Made by a program: the position numbers and the translations under genes. A stretch of 32,193 nucleotides of DNA, taken from NCBI GenBank assembly GCA_964576475.1, contig CAZNVG010000010.1, forward strand, positions 1 through 32,193, read 5' to 3'. Positions 1 through 7,363 of this stretch are shown here, piece by piece; the first letter of the stretch is position 1, and every line of letters begins with the position of its first letter. The DNA comes from CAZNVG01 sp964576475. Lineage in GTDB: Bacteria; Patescibacteriota; Saccharimonadia; Saccharimonadales; CAZNVG01. The notes beneath the pieces are model-generated. The model had not been told where the DNA came from. It worked only from the letters and a program-made list of their open reading frames with translations, and made no database searches.

Positions 1-5
1 CAGTT

Positions 6-296
6 GTGTCAATTGAGCTCATCAAGCCCTTTTCTGAATTCAAACCAGATATAACTGAAGGCTACAGAGAGTATTTCAAGAAAAACTACGAGGATATGGC
101 CCCGCCTCCATTGTATGTATATGCGGACGGCGGAAAGTTCGTAATGAGCGACGATTATATGGCATACGAAATGTACAAAGAGCTTGCAGCACCCATCGTG
201 CTCTGTGTGATTCTCGGTGATTCTCCTGAGAATGAAGGAGTCCAAAAAGGTCCGGGCTACAAGATGCCTGCGCCTACCGTAGACATAATCGATTAA
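6..296 (+). CDS. Small acidic protein of unknown function, possibly 5'-truncated by the window edge
   Basis: The reading frame is open back to the first base of the window, so GTG at 6 is only the first visible start and the true start may lie upstream. The visible 96 residues are acidic and rich in Tyr and Met, with no signal peptide, membrane segment or cysteine pattern. The middle (YVYADGGKFVMSDDY, about 37-51) and IVLCVILGDSP (about 64-74) look like strands of a compact cytoplasmic fold. I do not recognise the family. It is followed by 75 nt without a gene and then the TM2 protein on the same strand. Confidence 0.55.
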   Translation: MSIELIKPFSEFKPDITEGYREYFKKNYEDMAPPPLYVYADGGKFVMSDDYMAYEMYKELAAPIVLCVILGDSPENEGVQKGPGYKMPAPTVDIID

Positions 297-371
297 CGTA
301 ATACGCCTAAGCTTATTTGCATTTATCATTTTTCGGCGCTTAAATGAGGTTAATTAAGTGAGGTATGAATT

Positions 372-1118
372 ATGGCCGACAAAGCACCGACTCCATCAGA
401 AACACAGTCCAATACTGAACAGAAAGACTTTTTAACAGCGTACATCCTCAGTCAGTTTTTGGGAGTGTTTGGTGTTGATCGTTTTTACATGGGATACACA
501 GGCCTGGGAATTCTAAAGCTTGTTACCTTTGGTGGTTGTGGTATTTGGGCCTTGATTGATGTGATTCTACTACTGACAGGTTCGATGAAATCGGCAAACG
601 GTCAGAAACTTGCAGGATATGAGAAAAACAAGAAGACGGCACTCATTATCTTTGTAGTCGCCTTACTTGTGGGTGGAATTGGTGGAGTTCGAAATGGCGG
701 TTCCCGTTCAAATAAAATCGAATTTAACACTGAATCATCAGGTAGTACGCGAGTAACGCCACCACCGACAGCACCTGAGCAGGAGTCGCCGGCGTCAGAC
801 CCTTCAAAACCTAAAGTATGGAAGCAGGTAGTATCCTTCAGCGGAACGTCGGCAAAGCGGACAGAGTCATTTAAGCTAACAGGTGAGGACGCTAGGCTTC
901 GTTACACGCAAACAGGCGGTCAGTTCGCGACAACTTCCGTATATTTGCTTAAGAAAGGTGACAGTCTTGAAGCAAACGGCGGCTTTCCTGAAGTGACAAT
1001 TGATGGCGACAAATCTGACGAGACTCGACTCACTAAACCTGCGGGAGAGTACTACTTCGACATCAACTCTGCGAATGCGAACTGGAGCGTGACAATCGAA
1101 GAGTATGTAGAGCAATAG
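372..1118 (+). CDS. TM2-domain membrane protein with C-terminal extracytoplasmic domain
   Basis: Residues about 19-70 form a TM2 domain: two membrane helices with the family pattern FLGVFGVDRFYMGYTGLGILKL, then GxWALIDVILLLTG. The DRFY motif between the helices is the DRF-like signature of the family. A third helix lies at about 88-105. It is followed by a Ser/Thr/Pro-rich linker and a domain of about 110 residues rich in beta strands (WKQVVSFSGTSAKRTESF onwards) that is probably outside the cell. The TM2 role is not established; the C-terminal domain resembles small secreted beta-sandwich domains but I cannot name it. A TGAGGT Shine-Dalgarno-like stretch sits about 8 nt before ATG 372, which supports this start. 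Confidence 0.8.
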   Translation: MADKAPTPSETQSNTEQKDFLTAYILSQFLGVFGVDRFYMGYTGLGILKLVTFGGCGIWALIDVILLLTGSMKSANGQKLAGYEKNKKTALIIFVVALLVGGIGGVRNGGSRSNKIEFNTESSGSTRVTPPPTAPEQESPASDPSKPKVWKQVVSFSGTSAKRTESFKLTGEDARLRYTQTGGQFATTSVYLLKKGDSLEANGGFPEVTIDGDKSDETRLTKPAGEYYFDINSANANWSVTIEEYVEQ

Positions 1119-1140
1119 CGGTTTGAGTTAAGAGATTTGC

Positions 1141-1146
1141 TATACT
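1141..1146 (+). promoter_or_regulatory. -10 element (TATACT), leaderless start for the MgtC-like gene
   Basis: TATACT lies 8 nt before ATG 1155 and no Shine-Dalgarno is present. Transcription would begin at or next to the ATG, so the upstream in-frame TTG at 1137 is unlikely to be the start because it precedes the hexamer. Confidence 0.55.
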
Positions 1147-1154
1147 CAGCCTAT

Positions 1155-1580
1155 ATGTTTGATCAGTTTTTGAGCGGAACAAACCAACAGTTTCTTATAT
1201 CGCTTGGCTTTGCGCTCATTTGCGGCATCGTTATTGGTGTTGAGCGAGAACTACGTAAAAAACCTGCTGGTGTCAGTACGCAGGCACTCGTTGTCGTTGG
1301 TGCGACGTTGTTTACGTTCTTGTCAGCAAATGTGGTTGGTGCTGACAAGACTAGAATCGCTGCACAAGTTGTATCAGGTATTGGATTCTTAGGCGCTGGA
1401 CTAATTATTAAGATCAAGGACGGCAAAGAACTCACTAATGTGACAACGGCCGCCAGTATTTGGTACGCAGCTGCTGTTGGTATGGCAATTGGTTTCGGTT
1501 TCCATTTTATTGGGGTGGTTAGTGCGTTGACTGCCGCACTTATATCGCGCATACCTAAAATTAGCAGCGACGAACGTTAG
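1155..1580 (+). CDS. MgtC/SapB family inner-membrane protein
   Basis: The 141-residue protein carries the MgtC/SapB core: GIVIGVERELRKKPAGVSTQ (helix end and GxERE motif), LVVVGATLFTF, then RIAAQVVSGIGFLGAGLI and NVTTAASIWYAAAVGMAIGFG. These are the most conserved blocks of the family, whose members influence virulence, Mg2+ limitation survival and F-type ATPase activity in other bacteria. There are four membrane segments. The length fits the short MgtC form without the C-terminal ACT-like domain. The start was moved from TTG 1137 to ATG 1155 because a -10 element lies between them. Its role here is unknown. Confidence 0.85.
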   Translation: MFDQFLSGTNQQFLISLGFALICGIVIGVERELRKKPAGVSTQALVVVGATLFTFLSANVVGADKTRIAAQVVSGIGFLGAGLIIKIKDGKELTNVTTAASIWYAAAVGMAIGFGFHFIGVVSALTAALISRIPKISSDER

Positions 1581-1665
1581 AACAAGGAAATCTGCCGCTC
1601 GTAGCAACTGGTGTTCTAATTAGTGGCGTGCTAATAAAACCGTATGCAACTCTAGGGCGATTCTA

Positions 1666-1689
1666 TATACTTAAACGTAAGCGTTTAGG
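1666..1689 (+). promoter_or_regulatory. -10 element with inverted repeat at the transcription start of the adhesin gene
   Basis: TATACT at 1666-1671 is followed at once by the perfect inverted repeat TAAACG-TAAG-CGTTTA (1672-1687), which covers the expected start of transcription. It could be an operator or a short 5' hairpin in the adhesin mRNA. The Shine-Dalgarno AAGGGG (1696-1701) lies 9 nt before ATG 1711. Confidence 0.45.
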
Positions 1690-1710
1690 TGAGTTAAGGG
1701 GTTTATTCGA

Positions 1711-4356
1711 ATGACTAGAGTACATGTAGTGCAATTTGTAGCGAAAATTAAGTATGGATTTGGAGCTGCGATACTTATGGCGTATCTCGTTCTTGGGATA
1801 GTTGTGCCAGCCCAGGTTCAAGCGGCCTCAGAGGTGTTTACTGGAGGCTCGAGTGTCTCTGGAGATACAAACACGCCAACGCCGATTACCGACCTACAAG
1901 TCTCAGGTACAGGTAACGACACGATTTCAGTAAGCCTCTATGTCCCATCTACAGGCACTCTTGAAATGACGAATACTACAGGGCTGACATTTACCGTAGG
2001 GCCGACAGGAAACTCGCTGCGATTTAGCGGCACACGTTCGGATGTGAATGAAGCACTGGCGACTCTGCAGTACACTTCGGGGATTAAGGGTGTAGTTACA
2101 CTCGAGGCTTCACTACTCGGAGACGGGGCAGTCTACTACCCTGCGAACGGGCATGTGTATCAAGTTATTTCTGGCGAGTGTGATGAGGGTGGCCCTGGCT
2201 GTATTAGTTGGGATGATGCCGCGGTGGCTGCAGCAGCGAGCACCTACCAAGGCCTCACTGGCTACCTTGCGACAATAACATCAGCAGAGGAAAACCAATA
2301 CATTGCCACTCGACTAACGGGAGGCGCAGCATGGATAGGCTCCAGTGACGTAGCAAACGAAGGTGACTGGAAGTGGATGGGCGGCCCTGAGAATGGGACG
2401 CATTTTTGGACTGGCGACGGCAATACTGGCGCCAACGAACCAGGACAATATAGTAACTGGAACCCAGGAGAGCCTAATGACTCATCAGGCGAAGATTGTG
2501 GTGAGATGTATGCAGGAGACAGCAGTGGAATGTGGAATGATCTTCCTTGCTCAGATGCGATTCTCGGAAGTTATATTATCGAGTACGGAGAAGATGGGGA
2601 AACGCCTGCTGTTGAGACCAAAAACATCACCATTACAACAAGCCTCCCGACAGGATCAACAGAAACCATTAGCACCTGTCAGGAACTGCTAGCGATAGAC
2701 GACACAATTGAGAACCGGTGGAATCATTACACGTTGACACAAGACTTAGATTGTTCAGAAATTGAAAACTTCACCCCAATAGGTAATGACAACAACTTTG
2801 GCGGCTCAACTTTCAGTGGTGTATTTGATGGTCAAAACCACACGATTAGTGGTATTCACATAGAAGCTGGCAGTGACCCTGCTGGACTTTTTGCTATGAC
2901 GGAGCTCGCAACAATACGCAATTTGAATCTAGAGAATGGCTCGGTTCAAACTACGGGACGTGCCGGTAGCTTGATTGGATATGCAGAGGACACGGACATA
3001 GTAAATGTTTCAAGCGACTTTACAGTTAGTGGCGAAGAGGCTGCGGGCGGAATTGTTGGTTACGCACAATCTACCGACGATCAGAACGCGTCACAGGATG
3101 TCGCGTTTACCAGTCTCGTATTTACGGGCAGCGTGAACAGCTTGGGTGTGGTTGGTGGAATAGTCGGTCAATACATCATGTATCCTGGTCACATCGTTGA
3201 GGTCACAAAGAGCTATACCAACGCCAGCGTACAGACGACATCAAGTTTTGCCGGTGGAATCGTAGGTTATGTTTACGTACAAGCAACCTCAAGCGACAAC
3301 CAAGATGATGCGACGTTTGTTGTGGCAAACAGCTATTCACGAAGCTTCGTGAGTGCCGACGTGGATTACTCAGGTGGCATCATAGGCTTTGCGCAAGCCA
3401 TCAACGACGGCTATGACAACCAGGTAACGGTTGCAGTTGAGCGATCATATTCGTCTGGCACTACGGTAGCTGGTGGAGATGGTGCAGGTGGCATAATCGG
3501 CTCCAACTCATTCTTGAGCAGTGCTGGAGAAATCATCAGTATCCTCCACAGCTTCGCTGCCGGTAGCGTTACGGCAAGTACGCGAGCGTACGCACTCATA
3601 GGCGGCGAGCAAAACATATCTAGCGGCGAGCTCGTGCTTACTGGCAACTATATCGATGAAACTGCCACGGGACACGAAGATGATGTACAGTCACTGTCGA
3701 CGAGCACTGTCTCTGTTAATACGGACGGTACTGACGCTGAGTATTTCATGAATAACACTACGAATCAGCCTCTCGATAACTGGAACTTTTCAACTATTTG
3801 GCTGAAGCATTTACATGATTTCCCGACACTACTTGACAGTAGCGATCTTTTAGACCTGAACGGCGACGACATACTAGATATGGACCAGCCTAATGTCGGC
3901 GGGTACACAAGTGTCTATACGGGTAAAACAGTTGCCATAGATGTCGGCGAGGGTTGCGAACTGACGGTGGATGATATGGTGCGAGAGGTAGATCTCGATG
4001 TGGCAGACCCTGCGTATTCTTACGATAATGGACTGTTTGCTTTCTCTGCAGATTGCGGCACGCCAGGCGCCACTACAACTATCAAGCTTTACTATTATGG
4101 AGTTTCGAAGGAAGGTCTTGTAATTCGAAAATATAATCCAAATACAAATGCATACTTCAATCTAACGGATGCTCACGGAGCATCACTCACTGAGCGAACA
4201 ATTGACGGTCAAAATGTCACAGTGGCCACGTATCAAGTAACAGATAATGGTATTTTGGACATGGATGGCTTATTAGACGGAAATATTGATGATCCTGTTG
4301 GGCTTGGTGCGTCAACACTTGGGGTGCCTAATACTGGCATTCGACGTGTAAAATGA
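1711..4356 (+). CDS. Secreted adhesin: C-type lectin-like domain, GLUG-like repeats, C-terminal VPNTG
   Basis: This 881-residue protein starts with a signal sequence or anchor (about 14-38, ending VQAAS). Residues about 60-135 form a beta domain. Residues about 141-293 are a C-type lectin-like domain with the hallmark EPN (254-256) and WND (275-277) calcium/sugar-site motifs and cysteines at 157, 164, 263 and 280. Residues about 350-700 contain repeated GGIVGY/GGIIG units typical of GLUG repeats found in bacterial surface adhesins. The C-terminal region (about 735-870) resembles the choice-of-anchor U domain. The last residues are VPNTGIRRVK: an LPXTG-like pentapeptide and a basic tail, but no hydrophobic segment. 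A sortase gene begins 5 nt downstream, so this is the obvious sortase partner. Expected location is the cell surface; the ligand is unknown. Confidence 0.85.
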   Translation: MTRVHVVQFVAKIKYGFGAAILMAYLVLGIVVPAQVQAASEVFTGGSSVSGDTNTPTPITDLQVSGTGNDTISVSLYVPSTGTLEMTNTTGLTFTVGPTGNSLRFSGTRSDVNEALATLQYTSGIKGVVTLEASLLGDGAVYYPANGHVYQVISGECDEGGPGCISWDDAAVAAAASTYQGLTGYLATITSAEENQYIATRLTGGAAWIGSSDVANEGDWKWMGGPENGTHFWTGDGNTGANEPGQYSNWNPGEPNDSSGEDCGEMYAGDSSGMWNDLPCSDAILGSYIIEYGEDGETPAVETKNITITTSLPTGSTETISTCQELLAIDDTIENRWNHYTLTQDLDCSEIENFTPIGNDNNFGGSTFSGVFDGQNHTISGIHIEAGSDPAGLFAMTELATIRNLNLENGSVQTTGRAGSLIGYAEDTDIVNVSSDFTVSGEEAAGGIVGYAQSTDDQNASQDVAFTSLVFTGSVNSLGVVGGIVGQYIMYPGHIVEVTKSYTNASVQTTSSFAGGIVGYVYVQATSSDNQDDATFVVANSYSRSFVSADVDYSGGIIGFAQAINDGYDNQVTVAVERSYSSGTTVAGGDGAGGIIGSNSFLSSAGEIISILHSFAAGSVTASTRAYALIGGEQNISSGELVLTGNYIDETATGHEDDVQSLSTSTVSVNTDGTDAEYFMNNTTNQPLDNWNFSTIWLKHLHDFPTLLDSSDLLDLNGDDILDMDQPNVGGYTSVYTGKTVAIDVGEGCELTVDDMVREVDLDVADPAYSYDNGLFAFSADCGTPGATTTIKLYYYGVSKEGLVIRKYNPNTNAYFNLTDAHGASLTERTIDGQNVTVATYQVTDNGILDMDGLLDGNIDDPVGLGASTLGVPNTGIRRVK

Positions 4357-4361
4357 ACTAG

Positions 4362-5024
4362 ATGAAACTACATCACGCCCTCCGCTCGCTATCACCAAAG
4401 TCTAAGATACTAATTTTTGGTCTATTAACTGTGGCGGTTGCAGGAGCCTTAATATGCACGCTTATTCTCAGATCACGCCCGCAGAAACAGCAGGGCAGCG
4501 CACCGATCATCACCTTCTCAACGGATAAGCCAGATGAATCTAGAGAGAACGCCGAATCTTACAAATGGCAAGGAGCAGCAGAGGAACCTAAAGTATTACG
4601 CATCAAGTCACTCGGTATTGAAACATTCGTACAAAAGGCTGGTGTAGATCAGAACTCCCAGATTGCCGTGCCGAGCAATATACATCTCGCGGGATGGTTC
4701 TCTGACAGTGTCCAGCCAGGCAAAAACGGTCTTTCTATTATTGATGGCCATGTCAGTGGCGCTTCGTCTGATGGTGTATTTAAAAAACTTGGTACGCTTC
4801 AAAAGGGCGATGCTTTAGAAATAGAATTGGGGAGTGGCAAGAAGCTCAACTATGAAGTTATTGAGGCCGTCGAGCTTAAGGTTGAGGAGTCTGCTGCGTA
4901 TCTCTTCTCTCAAAAACCCGATGTCGTTAGCCAGCTAAACTTGATAACTTGCGGCGGTAAATTTAATCAATCTCAAAATCAATATGAAAATAGGATCATT
5001 GTTTCTGCCACCCTAAAGACATAA
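4362..5024 (+). CDS. Sortase (membrane-anchored transpeptidase)
   Basis: The 220-residue protein has one N-terminal membrane anchor (about 16-36), a linker and a sortase barrel from about 76 to the end. The catalytic triad is visible: His130 in IIDGHVSG, Cys197 in LITCGG and Arg211 in YENRIIVSA. The LITCGGxF...Y..R spacing and small size are closest to class D/E/F sortases rather than class A or B; I cannot fix the class. Sortases cut a C-terminal LPXTG-like motif and join the protein to peptidoglycan or another pilin. The gene begins 5 nt after the adhesin stop with no clear Shine-Dalgarno, which suggests translational coupling. It is the only sortase in the window, so it may also handle the LTKTG and LAKTG proteins. 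Confidence 0.9.
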   Translation: MKLHHALRSLSPKSKILIFGLLTVAVAGALICTLILRSRPQKQQGSAPIITFSTDKPDESRENAESYKWQGAAEEPKVLRIKSLGIETFVQKAGVDQNSQIAVPSNIHLAGWFSDSVQPGKNGLSIIDGHVSGASSDGVFKKLGTLQKGDALEIELGSGKKLNYEVIEAVELKVEESAAYLFSQKPDVVSQLNLITCGGKFNQSQNQYENRIIVSATLKT

Positions 5025-5029
5025 GCTGA

Positions 5030-5035
5030 TACAAT
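5030..5035 (+). promoter_or_regulatory. -10 element (TACAAT), leaderless
   Basis: TACAAT lies exactly 7 nt before ATG 5043, with no Shine-Dalgarno between. It also sits just after the stop of the sortase gene, so the next gene is probably transcribed on its own. Confidence 0.55.
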
Positions 5036-5042
5036 AAAGCTT

Positions 5043-5480
5043 ATGAAAAAGCTGCTACAGAAATTGAACACAGGTTGGTTTAAGCGACACCCACGAAAAA
5101 CAAAAGCTCTAGGACTCATTGTATTACTACTCTTATGGAGCAGTGTTTTGTTGATTGGCGGATATAAGTATGGCCAACGACATCCACAGAAGCCGAAACG
5201 ACCAACAGCGGTTTCGGCAGATGCTAATCGTTCATCAGCACAGGTTGCAAAACGATGGAGTTTTAACGGTACGGTTGAGTCTGTAACCGAGGATTCATTA
5301 GTAATTGTCACAACTGCTAATGTGAAGAAAACTATTAAAATAGACAAAAATACAAAAGTCTCAACCAAAGAGTCTAAGGCGTTGGCTTTTAAAGAGATTC
5401 AGGTTGGCGAAAAAGTTGCCGCATCAGGTCCCGAAGTCAAAGATGGTATTTACGTTGCGGATCTCGTTCGTCAACAATAA
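5043..5480 (+). CDS. Single-pass membrane protein with DUF5666-like beta domain
   Basis: The 145-residue protein has a strongly basic N-terminus (WFKRHPRKTK), one membrane helix (about 23-43) and an extracytoplasmic part. Residues about 70-143 show the pattern FNGTVESVTEDSLVIVTT, KKTIKIDKNTKV, IQVGEKVAASG and YVADLV, as in the small OB-like DUF5666 domain. Function of that domain is not known; it often occurs in secreted or anchored proteins. A leaderless -10 precedes the start. It stands next to the sortase and could be an accessory of the surface-display system, but nothing in the sequence proves it. Confidence 0.7.
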   Translation: MKKLLQKLNTGWFKRHPRKTKALGLIVLLLLWSSVLLIGGYKYGQRHPQKPKRPTAVSADANRSSAQVAKRWSFNGTVESVTEDSLVIVTTANVKKTIKIDKNTKVSTKESKALAFKEIQVGEKVAASGPEVKDGIYVADLVRQQ

Positions 5481-5498
5481 TACCCACAAGGAGAAATG

Positions 5499-5738
5499 AT
5501 GGCCAAAAGGGATAATGCTCAGGAAATTAATCTTAGTCTCGACCCTGATAAAACACCTATAGTTTTCGCAGACACGACTGTAGTAAGTAACTCAGGGAAG
5601 GTTATAGTATTTAACTTTGCGCAGCCTATTGGGTTTGACGCAAATAAGCGAGTAGTTGCGCGTGTCTCTATGGGGTTAGAGCAGGCCAAAGAATTTATAG
5701 CTACGGTCAATGATCATATCGAGAGAAACGAACTTTAG
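5499..5738 (+). CDS. DUF3467-like small protein
   Basis: A soluble protein of 79 residues. The pattern TPIVFADTTVVSNSGKVIVFNF, then RVVARVSMGLEQAKEFIATVNDHI, matches DUF3467 (Y/FANxxxVxxSxxxxxxDF..., RVxxSxxxAKxLxxxLxxNI). The family's role is unknown. Shine-Dalgarno AAGGAG (5488-5493) is 2 nt from ATG 5496 but 5 nt from ATG 5499, so the second ATG is the better start. The gene ends convergently and overlaps the stop of the DnaQ-like gene on the other strand. Confidence 0.7.
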   Translation: MAKRDNAQEINLSLDPDKTPIVFADTTVVSNSGKVIVFNFAQPIGFDANKRVVARVSMGLEQAKEFIATVNDHIERNEL

Positions 5739-6289
5739 CGAGATCGAGTAGTTAATTTATCAATAGCTGCATAGGTATTCAGCCCGTGCTCTTGCAGTGA
5801 TTTCTTGAAAAACTCAACCATTACCTTTGCGTCATCGAGTGCCCGATGGCGGCTTTCGACTTGGATGTTATGAGCCTCGATCACACTATCAAGATTGTGG
5901 CGCTTTTGTTTTGGGTAGAGCGCACGGGATAACTTTACCGTGCAGAGTCGATCCATTGTAAAAGAGCCACCAATTCTTTCGAATTCTGCTTTTATGAAGC
6001 CGTAGTCGAAATTAACATTGTGAGCGACAAAGATCGCGTCGCTCAGAAATAGTTCCAAGCTAGACGCGACTCCTTGAAATGTAGGCGCATCCCACACCAT
6101 TTCGTCAGTAATGCCTGTAAGCTTTGTGATCCACCACGGTACTTGTTGTTCTGGCTGAATCAGCTGTGAAAAAGTATCAACAATAGTATTGTTTTCCATG
6201 CGCAGCGCACCGATTTCTAATACCCGAGAATTTAGCGGGGTTCCGCCTGTCGTCTCAATATCAAGGAATACTAATGGTCTATGAGTCAC
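5735..6289 (-). CDS. DnaQ-like 3'-5' exonuclease (DEDDh family)
   Basis: All five DEDDh positions are visible in the 184-residue protein: Asp10 and Glu12 in FLDIETTGG (ExoI), Asp95 in HNVNFDYGF (ExoII), and His148 and Asp153 in HRALDDA (ExoIII). This fold degrades single-stranded DNA or RNA ends in 3'-5' direction with two metal ions, as in the proofreading epsilon subunit of DNA polymerase III, RNase T or oligoribonuclease. It has no extra domains, so it may be a stand-alone proofreader or repair exonuclease. GTG 6289 was chosen because the hexamer TATACT (6302-6297 on this strand) is 7 nt ahead; a TTG further upstream would lie before the promoter. Confidence 0.87.
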   Translation of the reverse strand: MTHRPLVFLDIETTGGTPLNSRVLEIGALRMENNTIVDTFSQLIQPEQQVPWWITKLTGITDEMVWDAPTFQGVASSLELFLSDAIFVAHNVNFDYGFIKAEFERIGGSFTMDRLCTVKLSRALYPKQKRHNLDSVIEAHNIQVESRHRALDDAKVMVEFFKKSLQEHGLNTYAAIDKLTTRSR

Positions 6290-6296
6290 GCTAGAT

Positions 6297-6302
6297 AGTA
6301 TA
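6297..6302 (-). promoter_or_regulatory. -10 element (TATACT) for the DnaQ-like gene, leaderless
   Basis: On the minus strand TATACT is followed after 7 nt by GTG 6289, the start that directly precedes the conserved exonuclease domain. Confidence 0.55.
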
Positions 6303-6346
6303 TATGTGCAGAGCAAAATATGCTGTCGACTTGCCTAACAACACAG

Positions 6347-6352
6347 TACAAT
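6347..6352 (+). promoter_or_regulatory. -10 element (TACAAT), leaderless
   Basis: TACAAT is 7 nt before ATG 6360. An in-frame ATG at 6354 is only 1 nt from the hexamer and could not lie on the mRNA, so this element decides the start of the downstream gene. Confidence 0.55.
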
Positions 6353-6359
6353 AATGCAT

Positions 6360-7331
6360 ATGTCTACTGTGATCTACGCTATATTCTCCATTGCTGTAGC
6401 GCTATTGCCGATGTTGTTCTATGCGGGCTTTGTCTTGTTTATTGTATTCCTTATCATGAGTTACATCCGCACTATAGAGGAGACTAAGAAAAACTTTGCT
6501 ACCTTTGCCTCCATGCATGGTCTTGCCTACATGGGCAAAGCTGATCCGCGCTATGCAGGGATGTTGCCAGGGTATGTGCAGCATCTCGTAGAGGGTACAG
6601 ATTCAAAAATAGGCAAGCAGGTACAACTGTTTCTTTATGATTACACAACTGGTTCGGGCAAGAGCCAGCGGACGTACTATCGAACGGTCGTCGCCGTGCG
6701 AATTAATCCGACGAAGGCACATATCTTTTTGAATTCACGAATTAACGATGCGACAGAGCAAATAAACCTTAGTCGTAGCGAACGATATGCCGCCGAAGGA
6801 ACGTTTGCTAAGTATTTCGATATCTATAGCCCAAAATCTACAACTCTTAGTGCGCTGTCTATATTTGCACCAGATACAATGGCTCTCGTTATGGCAGATT
6901 ATGGATTCTACGATATCGAGATTGTGGACGACATATTGTACTTATATGACTACACACAGCGAAGAACAGTGTCGGCAATGGACTCACTCTATCGCGCAGG
7001 ATTGCATCTCGCGAACGATATTAATACAAACACACCAAAGAAGCTGAAGTTACAGCACGCACAGGGTACGGTCTCGCCAAGCGCCATAACTGCGCTCAAG
7101 CATGGTAGCTCACTAGCTGGCTTCATAGGCGTACCACTAGTAATTGCTGTGTTTTGGTTTGGTGTAAACCTAAGTGCTATGACGATATCACCAAAGATAA
7201 TGGTGGTGTTTCTGATCGCGATGAGTATTATTGTGCCAACAGGTGTCGTCAGGACTCTTATTACACAAGAGCGTCGAAAGCAGAACTACCTCGAGGATCG
7301 ACTCACTTTCGCCAAGAGCATTAGAAAATAA
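6360..7331 (+). CDS. Membrane protein of unknown function, three transmembrane segments
   Basis: The 323-residue protein has one long N-terminal helix (about 8-37), a soluble central region of about 210 residues and two helices near the C-terminus (about 255-272 and 280-300), followed by a basic tail. The central region contains mixed alpha/beta stretches (VQLFLYDYTTGSGKSQRTYYR, about 91-111) with no catalytic motif that I recognise. It may fit a DUF3137-type membrane protein, but this is a guess. It is preceded by a leaderless promoter and divergent from the DnaQ-like gene. Confidence 0.7.
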   Translation: MSTVIYAIFSIAVALLPMLFYAGFVLFIVFLIMSYIRTIEETKKNFATFASMHGLAYMGKADPRYAGMLPGYVQHLVEGTDSKIGKQVQLFLYDYTTGSGKSQRTYYRTVVAVRINPTKAHIFLNSRINDATEQINLSRSERYAAEGTFAKYFDIYSPKSTTLSALSIFAPDTMALVMADYGFYDIEIVDDILYLYDYTQRRTVSAMDSLYRAGLHLANDINTNTPKKLKLQHAQGTVSPSAITALKHGSSLAGFIGVPLVIAVFWFGVNLSAMTISPKIMVVFLIAMSIIVPTGVVRTLITQERRKQNYLEDRLTFAKSIRK

Positions 7332-7334
7332 TAC

Positions 7335-7363
7335 TTGACAAATTAAAACACTTATGATAGTGT
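7335..7363 (+). promoter_or_regulatory. Promoter of the ABC exporter leader, with embedded inverted repeat
   Basis: A perfect -35 TTGACA (7335-7340) is followed after 17 nt by TAGTGT (7358-7363). Between and across the -10 lies ACACT-N6-AGTGT (7348-7363), a possible repressor site. TATGAT (7353-7358) is a better hexamer but its spacing to the -35 is only 12 nt. This is the best -35 box in the window. Confidence 0.5.

Noticed and set aside
1137..1154. TTG 1137 as start of the MgtC-like gene
   Set aside because: The TATACT hexamer lies inside this extension, and ATG 1155 begins the protein well before the first conserved helix.
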